64,000 bases of DNA from an uncultured bacterium (GTDB lineage: Bacteria; Hydrogenedentota; Hydrogenedentia; Hydrogenedentales; Hydrogenedentaceae), in contig CALLRP010000012.1 of assembly GCA_938014335.1 (NCBI GenBank), forward strand, positions 1-64,000, read 5' to 3'. Made by a program: the position numbers and the translations under genes. The notes under the pieces were generated by a model. It was given only the letters and a program-made list of their open reading frames with translations. It was not told where the DNA came from and made no database searches. This document shows positions 54,981 to 63,425 of the stretch, piece by piece. The number at the start of each line of letters is the position of its first letter. Within the stretch, counting starts at the first letter, position 1.

Positions 54981-55739
54981 ATGAGATTAAAGGATAAAGT
55001 AGCCATTATAACGGGTGCTGGATTGGGTATGGGTCGTGCAGGTTCGGTTCTGTTCGCACGCGAAGGTGCCAGTGTGTTAATTTTTGATTTGAATGAAAAG
55101 GCAGCGAGTGAAACAGAAAGTATCATAAAATCAGAAGGTGGCAAATGTGCGGTATTTATTGGAGATGTAAGTAAAGAAGCCGATGTGAAAGCAGGTGTTG
55201 AAGAAGCGGTAAAACAATTTGGTAAATTGAATATTTTATATGCCAATGCGGGTGTATTATGGAAAGACCGAGATAAATCGGTTATCGAAACAACCGAAGA
55301 AAACTGGGATATTGTGCAAGCGATAAATTTAAAGGGTGCCTTTTTCCTTACGAAGCATGGTATTCCTTATTTACAAAAAGCAGGTGGCGGTTCTATTATT
55401 CTTGTCGGTTCTATCTCGGCACTGGTTGGTTTTACATTAGCTCAAGATTCATATACCTGTGCAAAGGGTGCTTTAATTTCATTGGCGAAATCATTAGCAG
55501 TGCAGTTTGGTCCCGATAATATTCGTTGCAATATTATTCATCCGGGTATGGTGGATACCCCATTGCAAGAACCCTATTTAACGCCTGAAAAGAAAAAAGC
55601 GATTGGTGATAGTTTACCATTAAAACGGTTAGGAAAACCTGAAGACATTGCTAATACCGCACTGTTTCTTGCCTCAGATGAATCCAGTTGGATGACCGGA
55701 GCGGAATTAATCGTAGATGGTGGATTTATGGCGACATAA
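54981..55739 (+). CDS. Short-chain dehydrogenase/reductase
   Basis: The 252-residue NAD(P)-dependent SDR has the cofactor motif TGAGLGMGRA (about 11-20), the NAG motif in YANAGVL (about 85-91), catalytic Ser in LVGSISAL, and YTCAKGAL (Tyr and Lys, about 154-161), then HPGMVDTPL and a DGGFMAT end. It resembles FabG-like and sugar/cyclitol dehydrogenases. AAAAGGAAAAGGAG gives a strong ribosome site. It seems monocistronic; a hairpin follows. Confidence 0.92.
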   Translation: MRLKDKVAIITGAGLGMGRAGSVLFAREGASVLIFDLNEKAASETESIIKSEGGKCAVFIGDVSKEADVKAGVEEAVKQFGKLNILYANAGVLWKDRDKSVIETTEENWDIVQAINLKGAFFLTKHGIPYLQKAGGGSIILVGSISALVGFTLAQDSYTCAKGALISLAKSLAVQFGPDNIRCNIIHPGMVDTPLQEPYLTPEKKKAIGDSLPLKRLGKPEDIANTALFLASDESSWMTGAELIVDGGFMAT

Positions 55740-55744
55740 TATAT

Positions 55745-55767
55745 TTACTACTCATGGTAAGTAGTAA
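55745..55767. repeat. Inverted repeat after the SDR gene
   Basis: TTACTACT (55745-55752) and AGTAGTAA (55760-55767) make a perfect 8-bp stem with a 7-nt loop 5 bp after the SDR stop. No T-run follows directly, so it is only a possible terminator. The rest of the 240-bp gap is AT-rich and includes a TATAAT at 55931-55936 (weak -35 upstream) that could start the nqr transcript. Confidence 0.4.
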
Positions 55768-55979
55768 TATAATATATAAGAATTTTTGAAGGTAAGAGAG
55801 TTGAAGTTTTCAATTTGAATTATAACGAACGGTAGGTATATATTTATATCAATTTTATTCTAATTTTGGATTTGATTATTATAGAAGTTCTTATTGTATA
55901 GTTATGTTTAATTTAAGTCTTTCACTTAATTATAATGCAATAAACTTAAACTCATACCGAGCAGGCAGGTTTTGTATTT

Positions 55980-57365
55980 ATGGGTAAATACACAATTAAA
56001 AAAGGGTTAGACCTCCCTATTACAGGCTCACCAGAACCCGTCATCGATGCAAATAAAATTGTAAAGCGGGTCGCTATTCTTGCACAGGATTACATCGGAA
56101 TGCGTCCCTCTTTTAAAGTTGCTGTCGGCGACAAAGTAAAACGCGGTCAAGCAATATTTGAAAATAAAAAACTGCCCGGCGTTCTACACACAAGTTTAGC
56201 GTGTGGGGAAATTAAAGCGATTAATCGTGGTGAACGAAGAGCCCTACAGAGTGTAGTGATTGAGATTGATGAAAAGGAAATTTCCGGGAAACCTTCTACA
56301 GAGGACCAGGTCTCGTTTGAGAATTATAAAGGCAAATCTGTGGACAATTTGTCCGATGATGAAGTTCGTGGATTGCTTGTTGAATCCGGAATGTGGTTAT
56401 CATTTCGCACACGCCCATTTGGAAAAAATCCCGCCATAGATAGTGTCCCTAACTCTATTTTTGTTACTGCAATGGATAGTAATCCCTTGGCACCTGATTT
56501 ACAACTATGTGTGAAAGACCATAAAGAGGACATATCTATCGGACTGGAAGTTATAAAAAGATTGACCCCAGGTAAAGTTTTTTTCTGTCAATCCACCGGG
56601 GCTGATTTTGGAGTAAAAAGTGATGGAAAGGTTTCTATAGAGGAATTTGAAGGACCCCATCCAAGTGGTTTACCGGGGACACATATTCATTTCCTTGACC
56701 CGGTAGATCGCAATAAAACGGTTTGGTATGTTGGTTTGCAAGATGTTGTCGCAATAGGTTTCTTATTTAAAACAGGACTTTTGGATTTACAACGGATAGT
56801 TACACTGGCTGGACCTGGTGTAAAGAAACCTCGTTATATAAAAACTCGTTTAGGTGTTGGTTTAGATGAACTTATTACAAACGAGATTAATAATGGCGAA
56901 CAACGCATTATTTCTGGTTCGGTCTGGTCAGGAAATATAGCCAAAGGAGATATTTTGGGTTATTTAGGGCGCTACCACCAGCAAATCACAGTGCTTGCCG
57001 AAGGCAGGGAGCGGGAATTTTTAGGCTGGCTGGCGCCGGGTAAGAATAAATTTTCTGTATTGAACCTGTTTGCATCAGCATGGTTTGGTAGCAAAAATAA
57101 AAAATTTAATTTTACCACCGCTATGCATGGGGGACATCGAGCCATTATTCCGATTGGTTTGTATGAAAAAGTAATGCCATTAGATATTATCCCTACATTT
57201 TTACTTCGTGCTATTGCAATGGATGATATAGAACGGGCGGAGCAATTAGGTTGTCTGGAATTAGAAGAGGAAGACCTTGCTCTTTGCAGTTTTGTTTGTC
57301 CCGGTAAAAATGATTTCGGTCCCATGTTAAGAAGAAATTTAGAGTTGATTGAGAAGGAAGGATAA
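55980..57365 (+). CDS. nqrA: Na+-translocating NADH:quinone reductase subunit A
   Basis: NqrA is the soluble subunit of the sodium pump. The 461-residue protein has the family opening KGLDLPITGSPEP (about 8-20), SPHKVAVGDKV-like SFKVAVGDKVKRGQ, the GTHIHFLDPV segment (about 238-247) and DIIPTFLLRAI with the C-terminal Cys-containing ALCSFVCPGK. It is the first gene of the complete nqrABCDEF set, with nqrB 4 bp after its stop. Sodium pumping from NADH oxidation is the known role. Confidence 0.95.
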   Translation: MGKYTIKKGLDLPITGSPEPVIDANKIVKRVAILAQDYIGMRPSFKVAVGDKVKRGQAIFENKKLPGVLHTSLACGEIKAINRGERRALQSVVIEIDEKEISGKPSTEDQVSFENYKGKSVDNLSDDEVRGLLVESGMWLSFRTRPFGKNPAIDSVPNSIFVTAMDSNPLAPDLQLCVKDHKEDISIGLEVIKRLTPGKVFFCQSTGADFGVKSDGKVSIEEFEGPHPSGLPGTHIHFLDPVDRNKTVWYVGLQDVVAIGFLFKTGLLDLQRIVTLAGPGVKKPRYIKTRLGVGLDELITNEINNGEQRIISGSVWSGNIAKGDILGYLGRYHQQITVLAEGREREFLGWLAPGKNKFSVLNLFASAWFGSKNKKFNFTTAMHGGHRAIIPIGLYEKVMPLDIIPTFLLRAIAMDDIERAEQLGCLELEEEDLALCSFVCPGKNDFGPMLRRNLELIEKEG

Positions 57366-57369
57366 AGAT

Positions 57370-58620
57370 ATGAGTTGGCTTCGGAAAATTTTAGACCATC
57401 AGGCAAAGATGTTTGAACCCGGAGGGAAATTGGCATGGCTTTATCCTCTCTGGGAAGCAAACGATACCTTTCTTTACACCCCGGGAACCGTTTCGAAAGG
57501 TGCTCCGCATGTTCGGGATGCCATTGACCTTAAACGGCTTATGATAACTGTTGTGGTGGCACTGGTTCCCTGCGTAATCATGGCTTTATATAATACAGGC
57601 TTGCAGGCATTTTTAGGTATTGAAAGTATGGGACTATCTCCGGAGCAGGTTCCGGGCTGGCGTGCAGTTGTTTTCCGCGCGTTAGGGTTAAGTTTCAATC
57701 CAACAAGTATCATTTCATGCATTATTTATGGTGCATTATACTTCTTTCCGGTTTATATAGTTACATTAGCTTGTGGAGGAATTTGTGAAGTTATCTTTGC
57801 GATTATTCGCAAACATGAGATTAGCGAAGGGTTCTTAGTGACGAGTCTTCTATTCCCCTTAATTTTACCTCCTCAAATCCCCTTATGGCAGGTAGCGGTC
57901 GGGATAATTTTTGGTGTTGTCATAGGGAAGGAAATTTTCGGTGGTGTAGGGATGAACATATTAAACCCAGCACTTACCGCTCGTGCCTTTTTATACTTTG
58001 CCTACCCAGCGCAAATTAGTGGTGATAAAGTCTGGGTAGCCGTTGATGGTTATAGCGGTGCTACTTGCCTTGCAGTCGTAAAAGATAAAGGAGTGGAAGC
58101 ACTGCAGAGTGTAGGTGCTTTTTCTATTAATCTACACGATGGAGTAACCAGTTGGTTGGAATCGGTCATTGGATTAGAACCGGGGTCTATGGGTGAAACA
58201 TCTGTTATCGCTTGTTTAATAGGGGCGTTAATTTTAATTTATACAGGTGTTGGTTCTTGGAGAACTATTGTAGGTGTATTTTTAGGTTCAGGAATTATGG
58301 CTCTTTTATTGAGTTTCTATCATTCACCTACAAATCCAGCATTTCAGACAGGACCTTTATGGCATTGGGCTATTGGTGGTTTAGCCTTTGGGGGTGTATT
58401 TATGGCTACGGACCCAGTTTCGTCTCCGTTTACTGATACCGGTCGCTGGATTTACGGTTTGTTTATCGGGTCGTTGGTTGTTTTATTAAGAACAGTAAAT
58501 CCTGCGTATCCAGAAGTAACCATGTTAGTAATCCTTTTTGCTAACATTTTTGCACCCTTAACAGATTACTTTGTAATGCAATCGAACATTAAGAGGAGAT
58601 TGGCGCGCCATGCAGCGTGA
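57370..58620 (+). CDS. nqrB: Na+-translocating NADH:quinone reductase subunit B
   Basis: NqrB is a polytopic subunit that carries covalent FMN and riboflavin. The 416-residue product (start ATG 57370 with AAGGA upstream) shows at least eight membrane helices. The flavinylation motif YSGATCL (Thr at about residue 232) is intact, as are VRDAIDLKRLM near the N-terminus and GPLWHWAIGGLAFG towards the C-terminus. The gene overlaps nqrC by 11 bp. It depends on ApbE, encoded later in the same locus. Confidence 0.95.
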   Translation: MSWLRKILDHQAKMFEPGGKLAWLYPLWEANDTFLYTPGTVSKGAPHVRDAIDLKRLMITVVVALVPCVIMALYNTGLQAFLGIESMGLSPEQVPGWRAVVFRALGLSFNPTSIISCIIYGALYFFPVYIVTLACGGICEVIFAIIRKHEISEGFLVTSLLFPLILPPQIPLWQVAVGIIFGVVIGKEIFGGVGMNILNPALTARAFLYFAYPAQISGDKVWVAVDGYSGATCLAVVKDKGVEALQSVGAFSINLHDGVTSWLESVIGLEPGSMGETSVIACLIGALILIYTGVGSWRTIVGVFLGSGIMALLLSFYHSPTNPAFQTGPLWHWAIGGLAFGGVFMATDPVSSPFTDTGRWIYGLFIGSLVVLLRTVNPAYPEVTMLVILFANIFAPLTDYFVMQSNIKRRLARHAA

Positions 58621-59392
58621 AGGAAGTCTTTATACAGTTATTTTCACGACTGTCCTTTGTGGAATATGTTCCATCCTTGTGGCAAGTGCGGCAGTCGGAT
58701 TGAAAGAACGACAGCAAATCAATCAAATTTTAGACCGACAACATAAGATACTCCTTGTGTCGGGTTTGGTAAGCCCTTCGGAAAAGTTATCTCGTGAGGG
58801 GATACAGAATAAGTTCAAAGAGAACATAGAGATGAGATTGGTGAGTTTTGAAACGGGTGAATATGCCACAAATATCCCTGTTGAAACATTTGACCCCAAA
58901 CGAGCATTAAAAGATCCCAATTTAAGCATGAAAGCCCCTCCCAACTCTGCAGGGCTAATAGATATACCCAAATATGGTCTTGTTTATTTTGTAAAAAGAC
59001 AGGGGCAAATAGATGAAGTTATTCTTCCTATTCAAGGTCGTGGTTTGTGGTCTATGCTTTATGGCTATTTAGCATTAGATAAGGATTTGAATACGGTTCG
59101 TGGGATAATATTCTACGAACATGGCGAAACGCCTGGATTAGGTGGTGAAATTGAAAATCCGAAATGGTGTCAATTGTGGGTTGGACGAAAAGTTTATAAT
59201 TCTGCAGGAGAAGTTCAATTAGCGGTTATTAAAGGACAAGCCGGGTCTGCAGATTCTGACCCGCATCATGTAGACGGGTTATCCGGTGCTACCATGACCA
59301 GTCGTGGAGTTACAAATTTAGTTCAGTTCTGGTTAAGTGATAGTGCATATGGAAAATATATAAAGAATAAGAAACAACAAGGGAGTATATAG
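58610..59392 (+). CDS. nqrC: Na+-translocating NADH:quinone reductase subunit C
   Basis: NqrC has one N-terminal membrane helix (about 5-27) and a periplasmic FMN-binding domain. Flavinylation is expected at the Thr of [10 protein letters not shown] (about residue 228). Other family parts are [15 protein letters not shown] and [12 protein letters not shown] (about 166-177). 260 residues fits. It overlaps nqrB by 11 bp and ends 2 bp before nqrD, so the operon is translationally tight. Confidence 0.95.
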   Translation: MQREGSLYTVIFTTVLCGICSILVASAAVGLKERQQINQILDRQHKILLVSGLVSPSEKLSREGIQNKFKENIEMRLVSFETGEYATNIPVETFDPKRALKDPNLSMKAPPNSAGLIDIPKYGLVYFVKRQGQIDEVILPIQGRGLWSMLYGYLALDKDLNTVRGIIFYEHGETPGLGGEIENPKWCQLWVGRKVYNSAGEVQLAVIKGQAGSADSDPHHVDGLSGATMTSRGVTNLVQFWLSDSAYGKYIKNKKQQGSI

Positions 59393-59394
59393 AT

Positions 59395-60030
59395 ATGAGT
59401 GCTATTTTAGGGAAAAAAGAGCGTGCAATATTAATTGACCCTTTGTTTAATAATAATCCTATTGCATTGCAGGTGTTAGGGATATGTTCCGCTCTGGCAG
59501 TGACAACAAAATTGGACAAAGCCATCGTAATGGCTATCTCACTAACCCTGGTTACAGGCTTCTCCAGCCTCTCTATTAGTCTTATTCGTAATCTAATTCC
59601 AACCAATGTACGTATCATTATTCAATTAACGATAATTGCCTCTCTGGTTATCATTGCAGACCAGATTTTAAAAGCGTTTGTTCCGACTATTAGTAAACAA
59701 TTATCGGTATTCGTTGGATTAATTATCACGAACTGTATTGTTATGGGTCGTGCCGAAGCTTTTGCAATGCAAAATCCTCCTCTGGAAAGTTTCCTGGATG
59801 GCATAGGCAATGGTTTAGGATATAGTATGATACTGATTATTTTAGGTGTTTTCCGTGAATTGTTGGGTTCGGGTAAAATTTTAGGTTATACCCTATTTAG
59901 AACCGTCAATGAAGGGGGCTGGTATTACCCGAATGGAATGTTCCTTATGGCTCCCGGAGCCTTGTTTACAATAGCGATATTAATCTGGTTACTTCGCACA
60001 TGGAAACCGGAACAGCAAGAGAAGGAGTAG
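59395..60030 (+). CDS. nqrD: Na+-translocating NADH:quinone reductase subunit D
   Basis: The 211-residue membrane subunit shows six hydrophobic segments and the two Cys expected to bind the intramembrane iron centre, in LGICSALAV (about 28) and [14 protein letters not shown] (about 111). The family string [10 protein letters not shown] is present. Spacing to nqrC is 2 bp and to nqrE 6 bp. Confidence 0.95.
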   Translation: MSAILGKKERAILIDPLFNNNPIALQVLGICSALAVTTKLDKAIVMAISLTLVTGFSSLSISLIRNLIPTNVRIIIQLTIIASLVIIADQILKAFVPTISKQLSVFVGLIITNCIVMGRAEAFAMQNPPLESFLDGIGNGLGYSMILIILGVFRELLGSGKILGYTLFRTVNEGGWYYPNGMFLMAPGALFTIAILIWLLRTWKPEQQEKE

Positions 60031-60036
60031 TTTACC

Positions 60037-60654
60037 ATGTTTGAGCATTATGCAGGTTTGTTTATAAAAAGTGCTTTTATAGAGAATATGGCACTGGCTT
60101 TTTTCTTAGGGATGTGTTCTTTCATGGCTGTGTCACGAAAAGTGGAAACAGCCATTGGTTTGGGAACGGCGGTTATATTTGTTCTTACCCTTGCAGTGGT
60201 TATCAGTAATCTCATTTTTAATTTTCTACTTCGTGAAGGTGCAATGGCGTGGATACATCCCAGCCTTGCAAATGTTGACCTTGGATTTTTGAGTTTTCTT
60301 GCTTATATCGGTTCTATTGCCGCATTAGTGCAGTTGGTAGAAATGTTTTTAGACCGATTTGTTCCTACGCTTTACTCTGCTTTGGGAATATTCTTACCAT
60401 TAATTGCGGTAAACTGTGCCATTTTAGGGGCAGCGCTTTTCATGGAACAGCGGGATTATGCGTTTAGTGACGCATTCGTTTTTGCAATAGGCTCCGGTAT
60501 CGGTTGGGCTCTTGCAATTATCGGTATGGCTTCCATTCGCGAAAAATTAAGATACAGCAACGTCCCACCGGGATTAAGAGGTTTAGGACTTGCTTTTATT
60601 TTAACCGGTTTAATGGCTTTAGGTTTCCTTGCCTTCTCAGGGATTCAACTATAA
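60037..60654 (+). CDS. nqrE: Na+-translocating NADH:quinone reductase subunit E
   Basis: NqrE is the inverted homologue of NqrD and forms with it the membrane core. The 205-residue protein has six helices and the matching Cys in [10 protein letters not shown] (about 28) and [14 protein letters not shown] (about 128). [18 protein letters not shown] begins the protein as expected. AAGGAG precedes the ATG. A 57-bp gap separates it from nqrF, the widest within the operon. Confidence 0.95.
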   Translation: MFEHYAGLFIKSAFIENMALAFFLGMCSFMAVSRKVETAIGLGTAVIFVLTLAVVISNLIFNFLLREGAMAWIHPSLANVDLGFLSFLAYIGSIAALVQLVEMFLDRFVPTLYSALGIFLPLIAVNCAILGAALFMEQRDYAFSDAFVFAIGSGIGWALAIIGMASIREKLRYSNVPPGLRGLGLAFILTGLMALGFLAFSGIQL

Positions 60655-60711
60655 AGATGAAAAAGATAACATGTAATTTGAATAAACTTTAAGGATTAAG
60701 GAATTACAAGC

Positions 60712-61935
60712 ATGCAAACAGTATTGCTTGGAATGTTAATGTTCTCATTAATTGTATTAACGCTGGCTGTTTTATTAATGATAGCGAAAGCAAAATTAGT
60801 AGCCTCAGGTAATGTAAAAATCATTGTTAATGATGACCCGAGTAAAGCATTAACAGCACCCGTTGGGGGAACCCTTCTGGGAACGCTGGCAAACCAGAAA
60901 ATTTTTATCCCTTCTGCCTGTGGGGGCAAAGGAAGTTGTGGTGTATGTAAGGTTGTCGTTAAGGATGGGGGGGGGGCAATCCTTCCCACAGAGCAGACCC
61001 ACATTAATCGAGGAATGGCTAAAAAAGGATATCGTCTCGCATGTCAGGTAAAAGTAAAACAAGACATGAAAATAGAATTACCGCCCGAAGTTTTTGAAGT
61101 TCGTCAATGGCGTTGCAAAGTAAAATCGAATCGAAGTGTTGCTACATTTATTAAAGAATTAGTTCTACAATTGCCCGAGGGAGAGGAAGTCCCATTCCGC
61201 GCTGGTGGATACATACAAATACAGTGTCCACCTTATGAAATTCATTATAAGAATTTTGATATTGAACCTCAATTCCGCGATGTATGGGATAAATTTAAGT
61301 TATGGGATATTGTTGCTACGAACGATGAACATGTAACGCGTGCGTATTCAATGGCAAATTATCCCGATGAAAAAGGAATCATTATGTTAAATGTCCGTAT
61401 TGCATTACCACCCCCCAATGCAAAGGGAATACCTCCGGGCATTATGTCGTCTTATATTTTTAGTTTAAAACCCGGTGACGAAGTTACCATATCGGGACCC
61501 TTCGGTGAATTTTTTGCTAAAGAAACTAATCGTGAAATGTGCTTCATTGGTGGGGGTGCTGGTATGGCTCCGATGCGTTCGCATATTTTCGACCAATTCA
61601 AAAGATTAAAAACGAAACGTAAGGTAACCTTCTGGTATGGGGCACGAAGTAAGCGAGAAATTTTCTATGAAGACGATTTCAACATGATACAAAGAGAAAA
61701 TGAAAACTTCCGCTGGCATATAGCCCTTTCCGAACCTTTGCCCGAAGATAACTGGACAGGTCTGGTGGGCTTCATACATCAAGTTCTATATGATGAATAT
61801 TTAAAGAACCATCCTGCACCGGAGGATATTGAATATTATATTTGCGGACCCCCTCTAATGTTATCCGCATGTTTGAACATGCTACATAGTTTAGGTGTTG
61901 AGGATGAAATGATTGCTTACGATAACTTTGGATAA
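60712..61935 (+). CDS. nqrF: Na+-translocating NADH:quinone reductase subunit F
   Basis: NqrF is the NADH entry point: an N-terminal membrane helix (about 4-24), a plant-type 2Fe-2S domain ([10 protein letters not shown] about 70-79 and the fourth Cys in RLACQV), an FAD domain (RAYSMANYP) and an NADH domain ([18 protein letters not shown]). 407 residues is standard. A run of ten G at 60967-60976 lies in the coding region right after the cluster Cys residues (codons for GGG in KDGGGAI); a slip there would truncate the protein. It ends in overlap with possible upstream starts of apbE. Confidence 0.95.
   Translation: MQTVLLGMLMFSLIVLTLAVLLMIAKAKLVASGNVKIIVNDDPSKALTAPVGGTLLGTLANQKIFIPSACGGKGSCGVCKVVVKDGGGAILPTEQTHINRGMAKKGYRLACQVKVKQDMKIELPPEVFEVRQWRCKVKSNRSVATFIKELVLQLPEGEEVPFRAGGYIQIQCPPYEIHYKNFDIEPQFRDVWDKFKLWDIVATNDEHVTRAYSMANYPDEKGIIMLNVRIALPPPNAKGIPPGIMSSYIFSLKPGDEVTISGPFGEFFAKETNREMCFIGGGAGMAPMRSHIFDQFKRLKTKRKVTFWYGARSKREIFYEDDFNMIQRENENFRWHIALSEPLPEDNWTGLVGFIHQVLYDEYLKNHPAPEDIEYYICGPPLMLSACLNMLHSLGVEDEMIAYDNFG
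60967..60976 (+). repeat. G10 homopolymer inside nqrF
   Basis: Ten consecutive G occur within an AT-rich gene and encode three Gly plus the first base of an Ala codon. Tracts of this length are known slippage sites in phase-variable genes of other bacteria. A sequencing or assembly length error is also possible, though the frame is intact as given. Confidence 0.9.
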
Positions 61936-61962
61936 TCTTAAATTTTTTGTTAATCGTTTACA

Positions 61963-62004
61963 AAAACTTCTCCCCATGATTCGATGGGGAGAAGTTTTCT
62001 TTTT
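61963..62004 (+). terminator. Strong hairpin with T-run between nqrF and apbE
   Basis: A perfect 15-bp stem (61963-61977 with 61984-61998) with a 6-nt loop is followed by CTTTTTG. It starts 27 bp after the nqrF stop and covers the preferred ATG of apbE. It would end most nqr transcripts or act as an attenuator for apbE. Confidence 0.85.
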
Positions 62005-62995
62005 GTTTCTGCTTGTTTCCTGTTCTACTAAAGCCCCTCCCTATAACTTGTTTTCTTTTTCTGGTAGTATAATGGGAACCACATATCAGATTAAGATAAT
62101 CTTACCCAAAGAACAATATCTTCCCGAAGGTCTTGGCGAAAAAATCCATAGTTGTCTCGAAAAAATAGACAACTTAATGTCTACATATAAATCTGAATCA
62201 GAATTGAGCAGATTTAATCAATACAAAGGAAAAGACCCATTTCCTGTTTCTCCGGAAACTCGTGAAGTGTTCACAATTTCTCTGGATGTAGCCCACCAGA
62301 CAGAGGGTGCTTTAGATATTACCATATTTCCACTTGTTGAAATATGGGGATTTGGACCTAATACGGTGGAACAGCCGCCAACAAGGGAACAGGTCGAAAT
62401 GGAATTGAAAAAAGTAGATTATCGGAAGATAGAACTTCTCCCGGAGGGGATAAAAAAACATAATCCCGATATACAATGTGATTTTTCTGCTGTTGCAAAA
62501 GGATATGCGGTGGATAAAGTGGCAGAACTATTAGACCAATTTTCTTTTAATAGTTATATGATTGAAGTTGGTGGAGAGGTCCGTGTTAAGGGAGAAAAAT
62601 ATTCGGGGACACCCTGGAGTATAGGAATAGAGAAGCCCACATCTCTGGGACATTCTGCTATGCTTGCAATAAAATTAAAAGACTGTGCAATGGCGACTTC
62701 GGGGAACTACCGGAATTTTTATATATGGGAAGGGAAAAAATATTCTCATGAAATAGACCCACAAACGGGATACCCCATTCCTAATACGATTGCTTCTGTA
62801 AGTGTTATTTATCCTTCTTGTGCGTATGCGGATGCTTATGCCACCGCTTTTATGGTGATGGGTTTAGAAAAAGGATTACGTTTTGCAGAAGAAAAACATA
62901 TCCCTGCCCTTTTTATATCCCCTGTCAACGAAACTCAATTCAAAGAACAGCCCACCTCCGCCTGGAAAAAATTAATAAAAGCATCCACAAAATAA
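61976..62995 (+). CDS. apbE: FAD:protein FMN transferase ApbE, lipoprotein
   Basis: ApbE attaches FMN to Thr of SGAT motifs, as found in NqrB and NqrC upstream. The 339-residue product has a short signal with lipobox LLVSC, then GSIMGTTYQIKI, MSTYKSESELSRFN, KGYAVDKVAELL, VGGEVRVKG, SGNYRNF, HEIDPQTGYP and the metal Asp in YADAYATAFMVMG. The start is uncertain: ATG 61976 gives a compact lipoprotein signal but sits in a hairpin arm; TTG 61913 or 61928 would overlap nqrF and couple translation. The periplasmic lipid-anchored place suits the NqrC domain. Confidence 0.92.
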   Translation: MIRWGEVFFLFLLVSCSTKAPPYNLFSFSGSIMGTTYQIKIILPKEQYLPEGLGEKIHSCLEKIDNLMSTYKSESELSRFNQYKGKDPFPVSPETREVFTISLDVAHQTEGALDITIFPLVEIWGFGPNTVEQPPTREQVEMELKKVDYRKIELLPEGIKKHNPDIQCDFSAVAKGYAVDKVAELLDQFSFNSYMIEVGGEVRVKGEKYSGTPWSIGIEKPTSLGHSAMLAIKLKDCAMATSGNYRNFYIWEGKKYSHEIDPQTGYPIPNTIASVSVIYPSCAYADAYATAFMVMGLEKGLRFAEEKHIPALFISPVNETQFKEQPTSAWKKLIKASTK

Positions 62996-63285
62996 AAAGT
63001 TCTCAACTAAATAAAATCCACTTTATTATAGTCTAAATTACTATTTTTTTGCTTCTTACTTATTATAAAAAATCTTCAAAGGGCTAAATACTTATTTACA
63101 AATAATAAATAATATTTACTTTAAGTCTTTTATTTATTATTATTTATATAATATTAACTTATATTTTTTATATCAAATAAACATAATAATTATAGATAGT
63201 TAATAATATAATAAAAAATAATATATTGACATAAAAATACTATAAGAATGTGAATAAATTATTTAAATTACAATTAATATTTTAC
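62996..63285. other. Very AT-rich gene-free stretch
   Basis: About 290 bp of mostly A and T with runs of TAT, AAT and TTA separate apbE from the pseudopilin promoter. No gene, terminator or DnaA-type box was seen. A TTGACA at 63226-63231 has no -10 box at proper spacing. It could act as an upstream promoter element region or bind AT-preferring proteins. Confidence 0.4.
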
Positions 63286-63314
63286 TTGACAAATACAAAA
63301 ATAATATTTATAAT
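63286..63314 (+). promoter_or_regulatory. Perfect-consensus sigma-70 promoter of the pseudopilin gene
   Basis: TTGACA at 63286-63291 and TATAAT at 63309-63314 are separated by exactly 17 bp, the full consensus. Transcription should begin near 63321, leaving a leader of about 105 nt. It is the best promoter seen by eye in the window and predicts strong expression. Confidence 0.88.
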
Positions 63315-63348
63315 ATATTCGTAACTATTAATTTAATAACAGTTTAAT

Positions 63349-63418
63349 ATATTCATGTGCCCTGCATGAATATGGTTTAATTTAACCAAAGGGTTTTCAG
63401 GGCAAACCCAAGAAGGAG
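63349..63418 (+). promoter_or_regulatory. Structured leader RNA with two loop-complementary hairpins
   Basis: Hairpin 1 has a 9-bp stem (63349-63357 with 63365-63373) and the 7-nt loop TGCCCTG. Hairpin 3 has a 6-bp stem (63391-63396 with 63404-63409) and the 7-nt loop TCAGGGC. GCCCTG of the first and CAGGGC of the second are exact complements, so a kissing interaction of 6 bp is possible. A small 4-bp stem (63374-63377 with 63384-63387) lies between. The ribosome site AGAAGGAG (63411-63418) follows hairpin 3 at once. The structure is visible; a control function is inference. Confidence 0.6.
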
Positions 63419-63425
63419 TTTTACT

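Noticed and set aside
62996..63285. Replication origin in the AT-rich stretch
   Set aside because: No DnaA-box-like 9-mers and no dnaA, dnaN or gidA genes nearby.
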